A DNA stretch of 64,000 bases from Haloarcula sp. DT43. GTDB taxonomy: Archaea > Halobacteriota > Halobacteria > Halobacteriales > Haloarculaceae. Below are positions 9,409 to 17,956 of the stretch, piece after piece. The stretch is from positions 744,001-808,000 of the forward strand of contig NZ_JAYMGZ010000002.1 in the NCBI RefSeq assembly GCF_037078405.1, in the 5' to 3' direction. Under the pieces are notes generated by a model. It did no database searches. It worked only from the letters and a program-made list of their open reading frames with translations, and was not told the DNA's origin. Position 1 is the first letter of the stretch. Each line of letters begins with the position of its first letter. Both the position numbers and the translations under genes were made by a program.

Positions 9409-9728
9409 TTGTACTCGCGCCAGCGATACCCGCAGTCCTGGCACTTGAAGAACCGCGTCGGCGGCTCGTCGGCCGACCCGGTCTGTTTGATGGTGTACCA
9501 CGCTTTCCCGTGCCCACACTCCTCGCAGGTCACGTCGTCGGCTGTCGGTTTCCCCTCGAAGTTCGCGCCTTCCTCGGTCTCTATCAGTTCGTCGCCGCTC
9601 TGTTCGTCCGTGCTGACGAACTCGGCCGCGCGGTCCTCGTCTTTCGTGACTCGGGTGCCACAGGACTGACAGACCATCTCGTCGCCGTCAGCGTGCATCA
9701 TCGAGCCGCAATCGTCGCAAAACTGCAT
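9405..9728 (-). CDS. TFS/TFIIS-like zinc-ribbon protein
   Basis: A 107-residue protein with two zinc ribbons: C4/C7/C20/C23 and C68/C71/C96/C99. The C-terminal ribbon is the TFIIS type that inserts into the RNA polymerase funnel to stimulate transcript cleavage. The acidic pair D87-E88 is present in QTGSADEPPT. The usual QTR Arg is Gly84 here, which could change cleavage activity. Relation to TFS or RPB9-like factors is clear; activity is not. The start at 9728 excludes a non-conserved extension. Confidence 0.85.
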   Translation of the reverse strand: MQFCDDCGSMMHADGDEMVCQSCGTRVTKDEDRAAEFVSTDEQSGDELIETEEGANFEGKPTADDVTCEECGHGKAWYTIKQTGSADEPPTRFFKCQDCGYRWREYN

Positions 9729-9760
9729 ACGCGGCGTTGGGACACCGAGGCAAAAAGCCG

Positions 9761-10384
9761 TTACTGCTCGCCCTCGATGTCGTGGTTCTCTGCGACGACC
9801 GGACAGTCCAGCAGCCGGACCGTCTCCATGTCCAGAAACTCCATGAGTTCGGTCCCCTCGTTCGTGCAGTGGGCGTTCGGCGGCTCGGAGAAGTGCTCGC
9901 ACTGCTCGCAGTAGCGGTGTTTCGACACCTCCGCGTAGCGGCCCTCCGGCGCGGTCCCGCCGTCGTCGCCCTCGGCTATCTCCGCCCACACCTTGTCGGC
10001 GTCGATGTGGTCGATGTCGACCCGCTCGAACGCGCTCTCGCCGCTTCCGAAGGGGTCCTCGCCGCGGTCGTCCATCCCCGAGAAGGGGTCGTCCGTCTCG
10101 GCCGGCGACTCCGTGACGGACCGGTCCGCGTCCGCCGACGAATCCGACTCCGCCGCCGACCGGAACTCTTCGGTGTCGACCGCCGAGAGGAGGTTGTCGT
10201 CGGCTCCGGGGACGTCCGCCTCCGGCATCTCGGGCGTCCCGGACGCGTCCGCGCCGGCCGACGAGTCCGGCTCTGTTTCCGCGGAGTCCGCGTCCCCGGG
10301 GCCGCCGAGGCGCTCGAACGGGTCGCCCTCGCGGTCCCCGTCGGGGTCGAGTTCCTCGAACGGGTCCCGCTCGTCGTCACTCAT
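9761..10384 (-). CDS. Acidic protein with C-terminal CxxC zinc motif
   Basis: A 207-residue protein. The first 120 residues are a low-complexity Asp/Glu/Pro/Gly region with two DPFE-like repeats. The C-terminal part carries CEQCEHFSEPPNAHC, a probable zinc knuckle, followed by FLDMETVRLLDCPVV. Its start overlaps the stop of the upstream gene by 8 bases, so the two are translationally coupled. Function is unknown; the pairing with the zinc/coiled-coil protein suggests a shared complex. Confidence 0.75.
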   Translation of the reverse strand: MSDDERDPFEELDPDGDREGDPFERLGGPGDADSAETEPDSSAGADASGTPEMPEADVPGADDNLLSAVDTEEFRSAAESDSSADADRSVTESPAETDDPFSGMDDRGEDPFGSGESAFERVDIDHIDADKVWAEIAEGDDGGTAPEGRYAEVSKHRYCEQCEHFSEPPNAHCTNEGTELMEFLDMETVRLLDCPVVAENHDIEGEQ

Positions 10385-11249
10385 CGGTCTCACCCGGTTC
10401 GAGCTGTGCCGCGGCCACCAGCCGCGCCTTCGAGCGGATGATGCCGCCCTCGGGCCGCACGTCCGACACCGTCGCGTTGCAGTGTGGGCACTGGGGTTCG
10501 GTCAACAGCCCGATGTCGACCTGTTCGTCGCAGTTCGAACACCGGGCCGTCGAGATGTTCTCCTGTGCCGCGGCGCGTTTCAGCCGGTCGACCGCCTTCC
10601 GGTCCTGGTCCCGGCCGCTCCGGTCCTCGCGGAGGTCGCTGACGACCCAGGCGACGCGGGTGAGTTTGTCCTCGACGTCGTCCAACCGGTCGTCGATGTC
10701 GTCGAGTCGCTCGTCGTGTGTCTCGGTGGACTCGGCCACGTCCGCCCGCAGCGCGGCGATGTCAGACTCCAGCCCCCCGAGGTCGTCCGCGAGCGCCTCG
10801 ATACGGTCGAACTCCGCGTGGTCGTGGTCCGCCGGTGCTTTCGCGTCGGCCTCCCGTTTGACCTGGACGACGCGCTCGCGGACGTCCTCGATTTTCGTCT
10901 GGAAGTCCGCTTCGAGCGTCTCGACCCGCTCGGCGAGTCGGCGCTCCACCGTGTCGGCGATGTCGGGGACGCGGTCGCTGACGGCGCTCTCGGCCGCCGC
11001 CTCGACCGACCCGTTGAGCTTCTCGTCGACGGTCGCGGCGACGACGGCGTCCAGTTCGTCCGCCGACGACTGGCCGAGGTCCCCAACCTCGGCGTCCGAA
11101 TCGGCCGCCGCCATGTACGCGGCCAGCAGTTGCTCCATGACAGCCTCGCGGGGCACGTCGAGCGTCTCGGCCCGTTCGGTCAGCCACTCGTCTAACTCCG
11201 TCGGTAGCTCGACGTGCACTCCCTCCTCATCGGTCGATTCGGAGGCCAT
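10377..11249 (-). CDS. Coiled-coil protein with C-terminal zinc ribbon
   Basis: A 290-residue protein. An N-terminal helical head (VELPTELDEWLTERAETLDV) is followed by a long coiled coil (roughly residues 90-215, heptads of RVETLEADFQTKIEDVRERV type). The C-terminal zinc ribbon is CSNCDEQ...CPHC. It is soluble and acidic. It is the first gene of a two-gene operon with the preceding entry (8-base overlap). I chose ATG 11249 (MASESTDEE) over an upstream MSFVKGVV start; both are possible. No known function. Confidence 0.75.
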   Translation of the reverse strand: MASESTDEEGVHVELPTELDEWLTERAETLDVPREAVMEQLLAAYMAAADSDAEVGDLGQSSADELDAVVAATVDEKLNGSVEAAAESAVSDRVPDIADTVERRLAERVETLEADFQTKIEDVRERVVQVKREADAKAPADHDHAEFDRIEALADDLGGLESDIAALRADVAESTETHDERLDDIDDRLDDVEDKLTRVAWVVSDLREDRSGRDQDRKAVDRLKRAAAQENISTARCSNCDEQVDIGLLTEPQCPHCNATVSDVRPEGGIIRSKARLVAAAQLEPGETDE

Positions 11250-11373
11250 TACGACACCTTTGACGAACGACACTGATAAGGGTTTACCGCCGATTTCAGA
11301 AACCGAGAGCGGGAGCCCTCAGCCGGTCCCGGCGTCGTCTTCTTGTTACTGTCTGTCGTGATGGCGAGTATCA

Positions 11374-12210
11374 CTACCGAATCTTGCGCACGTCGCTGAT
11401 GTCGAAGCCCGCCTCGCCCAGTTCCGTCTCGAACTGGACGATGTCCTCGTCCTCTATCTGGGAGAGGACGCCCCGGAACTGCTGGACGACGAGGGTCCGT
11501 GCCCGGGTGGAGCCGCCGGACTCCCAGGCGAACTCCATCGTGCCGTGGGACGCGTCGACGAGCTGCCCGTGTCGCACCGCCGACAGCGTCTCGGGGTTGA
11601 CGTGCAACAGGAGCAGGCCGCCCCACTGGTGGGCCGCCTTCTGGAGCCCCTGGACGAGCGAGCTGATGTCGGACCACTCGATTTCCTCCCCCATGGCGCT
11701 GACGAGGTCAGACAGCGAGTCGATGACGACGAGGTTCCCCGCCGCCACGTCGTTCAGGACCATCCCGAGCGTGCCCAGCAGGTCCTCCCGCTCGTGACGC
11801 GCCCGGAGGTCGGTAATCGACGCCGTCTCGCTGGCGTACCAGTCCCGGGGCACGGGGCTGATGTGGAAGTACCGCTCCGAGAGGTCGTGGAACTCGACCG
11901 CTCGGCTCCCCTTCTCGACCACCTCGTCGTCCATCGCCAGCCGCATCTCGCTGACCAGCTGCGACTCGCTCGCGGTAAAGGAGACGTAGTGGACTTCCTC
12001 CGGGGCGACGGCGTCGGCCGAGAGGTCGCCGTAGTAGAGGTCGTGTAGCTCCGAATCCACCTGTCCGAGCCCGTTGATGAGCGCGCTCGTGTGCATGAAC
12101 TCCCGGGAGCCAGCCCCCGCCTCGCCCGAGAGCAGGACGACGCTCCCGGCGGGCGCGCCACCGTTGATGATGGAGTCGAGCTGGCGGACCCCGAACGGGA
12201 TTCGCTCCAT
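11374..12210 (-). CDS. KaiC/RecA-like protein with degenerate Walker A
   Basis: A 278-residue protein of the KaiC/RadA-like superfamily. It starts with IPFGVRQLDSIINGGAPAGS, the typical KaiC entry strand. The P-loop slot at residues 29-37 reads GEAGAGSRE, so the invariant Lys-Ser/Thr is missing. A Walker B-like NLVVIDSLSDLV follows. It is probably a non-hydrolysing or weakly binding scaffold, of the HTR-like proteins seen beside haloarchaeal signalling genes. It lies alone between unrelated genes. Confidence 0.8.
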   Translation of the reverse strand: MERIPFGVRQLDSIINGGAPAGSVVLLSGEAGAGSREFMHTSALINGLGQVDSELHDLYYGDLSADAVAPEEVHYVSFTASESQLVSEMRLAMDDEVVEKGSRAVEFHDLSERYFHISPVPRDWYASETASITDLRARHEREDLLGTLGMVLNDVAAGNLVVIDSLSDLVSAMGEEIEWSDISSLVQGLQKAAHQWGGLLLLHVNPETLSAVRHGQLVDASHGTMEFAWESGGSTRARTLVVQQFRGVLSQIEDEDIVQFETELGEAGFDISDVRKIR

Positions 12211-12275
12211 ACGTCCACCTACCTACGCGGTCGCTTAAACGCTTGGCCTGCCGCTGGAGGCGGGGTGCCGGCGGC

Positions 12276-13157
12276 TTACCGCCAGACAGCGCGCCCGAGC
12301 CGCGTCTCGGAGAGGTCGAAGTCGAAGCGGTCGGTCCAGAGGAGGCCGGCCCCCAGCAGGGCGGCCAGGCCGACCGGCACCCAGTTCGCGTAGAAGAGGT
12401 TGATACCGCCCCACAGCAGGACGAAACTCACCAGGTCGTCGAGCATGAACGGACACGCTTCGAGGCGCTGTCGGAGCCCCGACCGGTCGAACCCGAGGTC
12501 GAACAGCAGGACGGCGACCGACCCCGACAGGAGCCAGCCGGCGTAGTTCTGCCACGGGACGCCGTAGAACTGCGGGGCCTCGTAGGCCCAGAAGCCGATG
12601 GCGACGGCCCCGGGGTCGAGCACGAGGTCGACGAGCATGACCGTCGAGAGCGTCGCCACCAGCCGCACCGCCGTCGACGCCGCCCGGTCGCCGAGCAACA
12701 GCAGGACGAGCAGGTAGGCGTTCAGGACCAGCGGGAAGAAGAAGACCGGGAGCCCGACCGGTACCTCGCCCAGCAGCATCGGGCCGAGGTCGACGCCGTA
12801 GGCGAACTCGCCGTAGGGCCAGCCGGTCCGGACGCCGACGAGTTCGATGCCGTAGGAGTACAGCGTCAGCGCGACCAGCGCCAGTCCGGCCCGACGGTCC
12901 ACGAGCGGGAAGACGCCGGCCACGAGTGGCAGGCGCATCACGACCGTTCCGAAGAGGACGAAGTAGGGGTTGAACGCGAGCGGGTCCGGGAGGACTCCCT
13001 CGGCGCTGGCGAGCAGCGTCACTGCGCCCACGAGCGGAAAGACGACGGCGATGGTGAAGCGGTTCGCGGTGACGAACCGGTCGAACCGCGCGGTCGCGTC
13101 GGCCTTCGTCTCCGGTATCGTCCACCCCGCTATCGTCCGGTCGCCGCCGTCAGCCAT
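12276..13157 (-). CDS. cruF: Bisanhydrobacterioruberin hydratase
   Basis: A 293-residue integral membrane protein with about seven hydrophobic segments, of the CruF carotenoid hydratase family (GIELVGVRTGWPYGEFAYG is a recognisable stretch). It adds water to the C50 ends of bisanhydrobacterioruberin, the last steps to bacterioruberin. It is the third gene of the crtD-lyeJ-cruF operon, and its start overlaps lyeJ by 8 bases. The order matches the bacterioruberin cluster characterised in Haloarcula japonica. Confidence 0.92.
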   Translation of the reverse strand: MADGGDRTIAGWTIPETKADATARFDRFVTANRFTIAVVFPLVGAVTLLASAEGVLPDPLAFNPYFVLFGTVVMRLPLVAGVFPLVDRRAGLALVALTLYSYGIELVGVRTGWPYGEFAYGVDLGPMLLGEVPVGLPVFFFPLVLNAYLLVLLLLGDRAASTAVRLVATLSTVMLVDLVLDPGAVAIGFWAYEAPQFYGVPWQNYAGWLLSGSVAVLLFDLGFDRSGLRQRLEACPFMLDDLVSFVLLWGGINLFYANWVPVGLAALLGAGLLWTDRFDFDLSETRLGRAVWR

Positions 13158-14034
13158 ACAGCATCACCCACAGGGCGATGAGCGTGAACACCGTGCCGAC
13201 GACGGTGTTGATTGCGGGGTACCACCAGTAGGCCTCGTCGATGTCGACGCCGATGCCGAGAATCCCGAACACGAGGCCGGGGTAGACCAGCAGTAGCAGG
13301 CCGAACACCCAGTGGGTGTAGGTGAACACGAACGCGGCCGTGAGCCAGCACATCACGCAGTAGTAGTAGGTGTTTGACTCGCCCAGGAACGTCGCCGTCG
13401 TCCGGATGCCGGCCTCGCGGTCGGGCTCGATGTCCGGAATCGCCGAGAAGGTGTGCATTCCCATCGCCCAGAGCCACGCGCCGGCCACGGCCGTCGCCGG
13501 CGGGGCTACCCCTTCGATGGCGGCGTAGCCGACGACGCCCGGCAGGACGTACAGGCCGTTCGAGACGGAGTCCAGGAACGGCGTCGTCTTGAACCGCAGC
13601 GGCGGGGCCGAGTACTCGACCGACAGCGCCAGCCAGGCCAGCAGAGCGACGACGCCGAGCGAGGGGAGGCCGAGGACGAACGGCAACGCGAGCGCGCCGC
13701 TGGCGACCACGATGGCCGTGACGGCGCTGTCGCCGCGGTAGCTCACCTCGCGGCCCTCGTCTTTCTTCGGGTTGTGCTCGTCGACATCGGCGTCGAAGAT
13801 GTCGTTGACGCCGTAGAGGAACACGTTCGCGGGCAGGGTGAAATACAGGAACAGGGCGACGGCCAGCGGCGAGAACAGCTCTGCTGGGCCGTCGGCCGCG
13901 TAGCTGACGCCGACGATGACCGGGCCGCCAAGATAGAGCCAGAACCGGGGCCGGGAGAGCCGCAGCAGGTAGCCCACGAGCGTCTCCTCGGGCGGAATGA
14001 CGGCGGTGATGCGGTCGGTCGGGAGTTCTGGCAT
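13150..14034 (-). CDS. lyeJ: Lycopene elongase, UbiA-type prenyltransferase
   Basis: A 294-residue polytopic UbiA-family enzyme that adds C5 prenyl units to lycopene on the way to bacterioruberin. The first Asp-rich motif is NDIFDADVDEHN (residues 77-88) and the second is DIEPDREAGI. Both are needed to bind Mg-prenyl diphosphate. It is the middle gene of the carotenoid operon, 3 bases after crtD and overlapping cruF by 8. Membrane-located. Confidence 0.94.
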   Translation of the reverse strand: MPELPTDRITAVIPPEETLVGYLLRLSRPRFWLYLGGPVIVGVSYAADGPAELFSPLAVALFLYFTLPANVFLYGVNDIFDADVDEHNPKKDEGREVSYRGDSAVTAIVVASGALALPFVLGLPSLGVVALLAWLALSVEYSAPPLRFKTTPFLDSVSNGLYVLPGVVGYAAIEGVAPPATAVAGAWLWAMGMHTFSAIPDIEPDREAGIRTTATFLGESNTYYYCVMCWLTAAFVFTYTHWVFGLLLLVYPGLVFGILGIGVDIDEAYWWYPAINTVVGTVFTLIALWVMLYG

Positions 14035-14037
14035 TAC

Positions 14038-15525
14038 TCAGGCGGTGTCTTCGATGAGCGCCTTCGCGGTGTGTTCGCCGCTGATGAGACACATCGGCAC
14101 GCCGATGCCGGGCGTGGTGAACGACCCCGTGAAGTAGAGGCCGTCGACGGCCGACGAGCGGTTGTTGGGCCGCAACAGGGCCGTCTGGCGGAGGGTGTGG
14201 GCCAGCCCCAGGGCGGTCCCCTCCGTGGCGTTGTACCGCTCGCCGAAGTCCGAGACGGCGAACTGCTTCTCGTAGACGATGCGGTCGCGCAGGTCGACGC
14301 CGGTGTTGTCGGCGATGTCGGCCAGCACCTTCTCGCGGTACTCCGCACGTATCTCGTCGCCGTCGTGCAGTCCCGGCGCGATGGGGACCAGCACGAACAG
14401 GTTCGAGTGGCCGTCCGGAGCGACGCTGTCGTCGGTCTTCGAGGGCACACAGAGGTAGTAGGCCGGGTCGTCGGGCCAGGACGGCTCCTCGAAGATGTCC
14501 GCGAAGTGCGGGTCCCAGTCCGTGGGGAGGACGAGCGTGTGGTGTTCCAGCGGCTCCACGTCGCCCTCGACGCCCATGTACATGAGGAAGGCCGACGGCG
14601 CGTAGGTCCGGTCGTCCCAGTACTCGTCGTCGTACTGGCGCTCGTGGTCGGGCAGGAGTTCGCGCTCGGCGTGGGCGTAGTCGGCGTTGACGACCACTTC
14701 GTCGGGGTGAGTCGTGTCTCCGTGGACCGTCTCGACCAGAAACCCCTGCTTGCGGCGGGCGATTTCGTCCACTTCGGCGTCGGTCCGGTAGGTGACGCCC
14801 AGTTCCTCGCCGAGTTCGACGAGGCCGTCGACGACCGCGCCGAGGCCGCCGTCGGGGTAGTAGACGCCGAGGTTGAAATCGACGTGGCTCATCATATTAT
14901 AGAGCGCCGGCGTCGTCTTCGGCGAGCCGCCGAGGAACACGAGCGTGTACTGCATTATCTGCTGGAGCTTCGGGTGCTCGAAGTAGTCCTCGACGTGGCC
15001 CTGCATCGACCCGATGAGCTGGAGGCCGACCGGCGCGGCGGTCATCACGTCGAGGTCGACCCAGTCGCGCAACTCCGAGCGGTCCTCGTAGACGAACTTG
15101 TTCATCGCCGTCTCGTAGTGGTGCTCGCTCGTGGCGAGGTACTCCTCGAAGGCGTCGCCCGCGCCCGGCTCGTACTCCTCGAACTTCTCGCGCATCTCGT
15201 CGTTGTTACCGGTCACGTCGAGGCGGTCGCCGTCCTTGAAGAAGATGCGGTAGTGGGGGTCGAGTCGCTGGAGGTCGTAGTAGTCCCGTGGCTCCTTGCC
15301 GAAGTACGCGAAGAACCGCTCGAACACGTCGGGCATCAGGTACCACGACGGCCCCATGTCGAACCGGAACCCCTCGGCCTCGAGCCGGGAGGCGCGGCCG
15401 CCGAGTTGCTCGTTTTTCTCAAGCAGCGAGACGTCGGCCCCAGCGTCGGCGAGATAGCACGCCGCGGAGAGGCCGCCGATGCCGCCGCCGACGACAGCCA
15501 CGCCTTCACCGGACAAGTCACTCAT
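14038..15525 (-). CDS. crtD: Carotenoid 3,4-desaturase, CrtI/CrtD family
   Basis: A 495-residue FAD-dependent phytoene-desaturase-family protein. The FAD loop is GGGIGGLSAACYLADAG near residue 13. The CrtI C-terminal signature is TGSFTTPGIGVPMCLISGE. In haloarchaea this operon position belongs to CrtD, which introduces the 3,4 double bonds in the C50 carotenoid pathway. A role as phytoene desaturase cannot be excluded by sequence alone. First gene of the operon, with its own leaderless promoter. Confidence 0.93.
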   Translation of the reverse strand: MSDLSGEGVAVVGGGIGGLSAACYLADAGADVSLLEKNEQLGGRASRLEAEGFRFDMGPSWYLMPDVFERFFAYFGKEPRDYYDLQRLDPHYRIFFKDGDRLDVTGNNDEMREKFEEYEPGAGDAFEEYLATSEHHYETAMNKFVYEDRSELRDWVDLDVMTAAPVGLQLIGSMQGHVEDYFEHPKLQQIMQYTLVFLGGSPKTTPALYNMMSHVDFNLGVYYPDGGLGAVVDGLVELGEELGVTYRTDAEVDEIARRKQGFLVETVHGDTTHPDEVVVNADYAHAERELLPDHERQYDDEYWDDRTYAPSAFLMYMGVEGDVEPLEHHTLVLPTDWDPHFADIFEEPSWPDDPAYYLCVPSKTDDSVAPDGHSNLFVLVPIAPGLHDGDEIRAEYREKVLADIADNTGVDLRDRIVYEKQFAVSDFGERYNATEGTALGLAHTLRQTALLRPNNRSSAVDGLYFTGSFTTPGIGVPMCLISGEHTAKALIEDTA

Positions 15526-15547
15526 TGTGTGTACAGAGGGGCCGGAG

Positions 15548-15583
15548 CGTCAATAAATGGGCGGCCAAACCACATTGGTGTGG
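15548..15583 (-). promoter_or_regulatory. Carotenoid operon promoter and inverted repeat
   Basis: Read on the minus strand, CATTTATTGAC (box centred near 15555) lies about 28 bases before the crtD ATG, so the transcript should be almost leaderless. Just upstream, CCACA-TTGG-TGTGG at 15570-15583 is a perfect 5-bp inverted repeat, placed where an activator or repressor could act. Both boxes are read directly from sequence; the regulator is unknown. Confidence 0.5.
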
Positions 15584-15705
15584 CACGAGTGGGCACACAG
15601 CAGGCGATTCGCGGTCGCCGTCTTTCGGGGCGGCGACGCCCGCTTTCCGGCCACGGTGGGGCGAAGTGGGAGACGTATATGGGGATGGGGGCCGGACGGG
15701 GACGT

Positions 15706-16881
15706 ATGGAACCCGACCTCTCGGCACTGGACGCGTATCTCGACGACGCCGGCGTCGACGGCTACCTCCTCGACGCGGACTCGGAGGTGTCCGACCAGTA
15801 CTACCTCTCCGGCTTCGACGCCCCAGACCCGTTCGTCACGCTGTACGACGGCGAGACGCACCTCCTGTTCCCGCGGAGCCTGGAGTTCGGCCGGGCCAAG
15901 CGCGAGTCCCGCGCCGACACCGTCGAGCGATACGTCGACTTCGACCACCAGGGGAAGGTCGAAGAGTACGGCCCCGAGGAAGCGGTTTCGCACGTCCTCG
16001 CCGACTTCCTCGGGGCCTACGGCGTCGAGAGCGTGGCCGTCCCCCCGCGGTTTCCGCTCCGGACCGCGGACGGCCTGCGCGCACGCGGCGTCGACGTGAC
16101 CGCCGACACCGACGGGGTCGTCACGGAGATACGAGCGACGAAGACCGAGGCGGAAATCGACCACGTCCGGACGGCACAGCGGGCCAACGAGGCGTCGATG
16201 GCGGCCGCCGAATCGCTGCTCGAAGCGGCGACGATTGCCGACGACGACACGCTCGAACTCGACGGCGAGACGCTGACCAGCGAGCGCGTGAAAGAGGAAA
16301 TCGAGGTGACGCTGCTCCGACACGGCTGTTCGCTGGACGAGACCATCGTCGCCTGCGGCGCGGACGCCGCGGACCCCCACGACCGCGGGAGCGGGCCGCT
16401 GGCCGCCCACGAGCCAATCATCGTCGACATCTTCCCCCAGGACAAGGCGACGAAGTACCACGCCGACATGACCCGGACGTTCCTGAAAGGCGAGCCCAGC
16501 GACGCGGTCCGCGAGTGGTACGACCTGACCGAGCGCGCGATGGACGCGGCGTTCGAGGCGCTGGAACCCGGCGCGACCGGCGCGGACGTCCACGACGCCG
16601 TCTGCGACGTGTACGAGGACGCCGGCGAGCCGACGCTGCGCGGCGACGAGCGGACGGAGACAGGCTTCATCCACAGCACGGGCCACGGCGTCGGGCTTGA
16701 CGTCCACGAGCTTCCCCGGCTGTCGCCGACCGGCGGCGAGCTCGAACCGGGCCACGTCGTCACCATCGAACCCGGCCTCTACGACCCCGATGTCGGCGGC
16801 GTCCGCATCGAGGACATCGCCGTCGTCACCCCCGACGGCTACGAGAACCTGACCGACTACGAGATAGAACTGGTCGTCTGA
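15706..16881 (+). CDS. M24 family metallopeptidase, Xaa-Pro aminopeptidase
   Basis: A 391-residue protein with a creatinase-like N-terminal domain and a pita-bread catalytic domain. The two-metal ligands are visible: DIFPQDKATKYHADMTRTF (two Asp), HSTGHGVGLDVHE (His), VTIEPGLY (Glu) and GVRIEDIAVV (Glu). It removes N-terminal residues that precede proline. I chose the ATG at 15706; the open frame continues far upstream only as an antisense shadow of crtD. Diverges from the carotenoid operon. Confidence 0.93.
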   Translation: MEPDLSALDAYLDDAGVDGYLLDADSEVSDQYYLSGFDAPDPFVTLYDGETHLLFPRSLEFGRAKRESRADTVERYVDFDHQGKVEEYGPEEAVSHVLADFLGAYGVESVAVPPRFPLRTADGLRARGVDVTADTDGVVTEIRATKTEAEIDHVRTAQRANEASMAAAESLLEAATIADDDTLELDGETLTSERVKEEIEVTLLRHGCSLDETIVACGADAADPHDRGSGPLAAHEPIIVDIFPQDKATKYHADMTRTFLKGEPSDAVREWYDLTERAMDAAFEALEPGATGADVHDAVCDVYEDAGEPTLRGDERTETGFIHSTGHGVGLDVHELPRLSPTGGELEPGHVVTIEPGLYDPDVGGVRIEDIAVVTPDGYENLTDYEIELVV

Positions 16882-16949
16882 GCCGGCGCGAGACGTCGTC
16901 TCGGGGTTGTTACCGCGTGACAGTATTTTCCGCCGCTGCATCATGAACA

Positions 16950-16957
16950 TTTATTAT
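16950..16957 (+). promoter_or_regulatory. TATA box TTTATTAT for a small-ORF transcript
   Basis: TTTATTAT at 16950-16957 predicts a transcription start near 16980, five bases before an ATG at 16985. The same TTTATTAT box is used before the ilvB leader. It supports transcription of the small ORF pair that follows and possibly of the ribbon-helix-helix gene. Confidence 0.5.
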
Positions 16958-16984
16958 GGATCGGTCGAAAGGTGGTGGTACCCA

Positions 16985-17074
16985 ATGCTTGTATCCGACG
17001 TACGCCTCGCACGCCGCTCCGACACCGAACCGCCGACGAACCACAGACGCCGGCCGACACGACCCCCAGGATGA
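16985..17074 (+). CDS. Possible 29-codon leader ORF
   Basis: A short ORF (MLVSDVRLARRSD..., ending RPPG) that starts five bases after the predicted transcription start. Its TGA overlaps the ATG of the next small ORF in an ATGA arrangement. The sequence is basic and not obviously protein-like, so translational coupling rather than peptide function is the likeliest role if it is used. Confidence 0.3.
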   Translation: MLVSDVRLARRSDTEPPTNHRRRPTRPPG

Positions 17075-17232
17075 CAACACGAATCACGACCCCCCGAAAC
17101 GACGACTCGTACCCGACAACCACGCTGCCGTTCGACGCGAACGACCAGTCCAGCCGCGCGCCGAAGATGTTCTCGCCGACCAATCACGCCACGATGGGCC
17201 AGTTCGACACCGAGGCCACGGACCCGCGCTGA
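17071..17232 (+). CDS. Possible 53-residue microprotein
   Basis: MTTRITTPRNDDSYPTT... through TNHATMGQFDTEATDPR. Codon third positions are G/C-rich like neighbouring genes and the composition is polar and mildly acidic, which fits a haloarchaeal protein. It is preceded by an ATGA overlap with a tiny ORF and followed 44 bases later by the ribbon-helix-helix gene. Unrecognised; shown as a candidate only. Confidence 0.45.
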   Translation: MTTRITTPRNDDSYPTTTLPFDANDQSSRAPKMFSPTNHATMGQFDTEATDPR

Positions 17233-17276
17233 ACTGGGACACAACGCATATCCCGGCGGCACGCCTCCGTGCCGAC

Positions 17277-17486
17277 ATGTCCGATTACACTACGGTGTCG
17301 ATTCCGAAGGACCTCGCCGAACGTGTCGAAGAGACAATCGAAGGGACGAGCTTCTCCAGCACCTCGGACCTCGTCCGGTTCCTCCTCCGGAGCATCGTCG
17401 TCCAGCACCAGCGGGAGGGGGAGCTGACCGAGGCGGAGTTTCAGGACATCACCGACCAGCTGCGGGACCTCGGCTACCTGGAGTAA
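17277..17486 (+). CDS. Ribbon-helix-helix (CopG-like) protein
   Basis: 69 residues: a beta strand (TTVSIPKDLAERVEE) then two helices (TSFSSTSDLVRFLLRSIV), the ribbon-helix-helix dimer fold, with a helical tail. Probably a small DNA-binding regulator, either autoregulatory or an antitoxin-like protein. No toxin partner is visible: the next gene runs in the opposite direction and is not a recognised toxin. Confidence 0.8.
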   Translation: MSDYTTVSIPKDLAERVEETIEGTSFSSTSDLVRFLLRSIVVQHQREGELTEAEFQDITDQLRDLGYLE

Positions 17487-17498
17487 CGCCTGCGCGAG

Positions 17499-17909
17499 CT
17501 ACTGCGGATACTTCTCGGGCGGCTCGACGTCCAGCACCGTGACCTCCCGCTTCTGTCCGGCCCTGTCGAAGGCCCCGAAGGCGTCGACGTCCCACGGCGG
17601 GATGCCGACGAAGACGACCTCGTGGAGGTCGTCGGTCTTGCTGACGCCCATGTACCCGTCGGGGTGGGAGACGAACCGGCCCTGCGTCTGGCCGGCCGGC
17701 GTGCCCAGGTCCACGCCGAACACCGCCCGGACGGAGGCCCCGGCCGAGGGAAGATAGAAGTCGGTGAACACCGGCGTCTCGTCGGGCAGGTCCGCGTCCG
17801 GGAGCTCGCCGGCCGGCGTGACGGCCAGCGAAATCGTCACGTCGTCGGGTTCGGCCTCGCTGGCGAGCCGTAACAGCGTCTCGACAAGTCCGCGTGTGAC
17901 GTAGACCAC
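17499..17909 (-). CDS. Conserved haloarchaeal protein, unknown function
   Basis: 136 residues from a GTG start (VVYVTRGLVETLLRLASE). Predicted alpha/beta, with a middle segment FYLPSAGASVRAVFGVDLG and SHPDGYMGVSKTDDLHEVVFVGIPPW. The strand order and the SHPDG stretch resemble a JAB/MPN-type fold, but the full metal-binding motif is not evident. I chose the GTG at 17909 because upstream sequence is Arg-rich and non-conserved. Convergent with the ribbon-helix-helix gene. Confidence 0.6.
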   Translation of the reverse strand: MVYVTRGLVETLLRLASEAEPDDVTISLAVTPAGELPDADLPDETPVFTDFYLPSAGASVRAVFGVDLGTPAGQTQGRFVSHPDGYMGVSKTDDLHEVVFVGIPPWDVDAFGAFDRAGQKREVTVLDVEPPEKYPQ

Positions 17910-17956
17910 GCCATACCTTCGCACGGCCCGGGTAAAACGGCGTCGTTCCCGTCGGT

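Noticed and set aside
13453-15705. Very long open frame running antisense to the carotenoid operon and joined to the peptidase gene
   Set aside because: High GC makes long antisense frames; the sequence is Arg/Val/Gly-rich with no homology, and the true peptidase starts at 15706.
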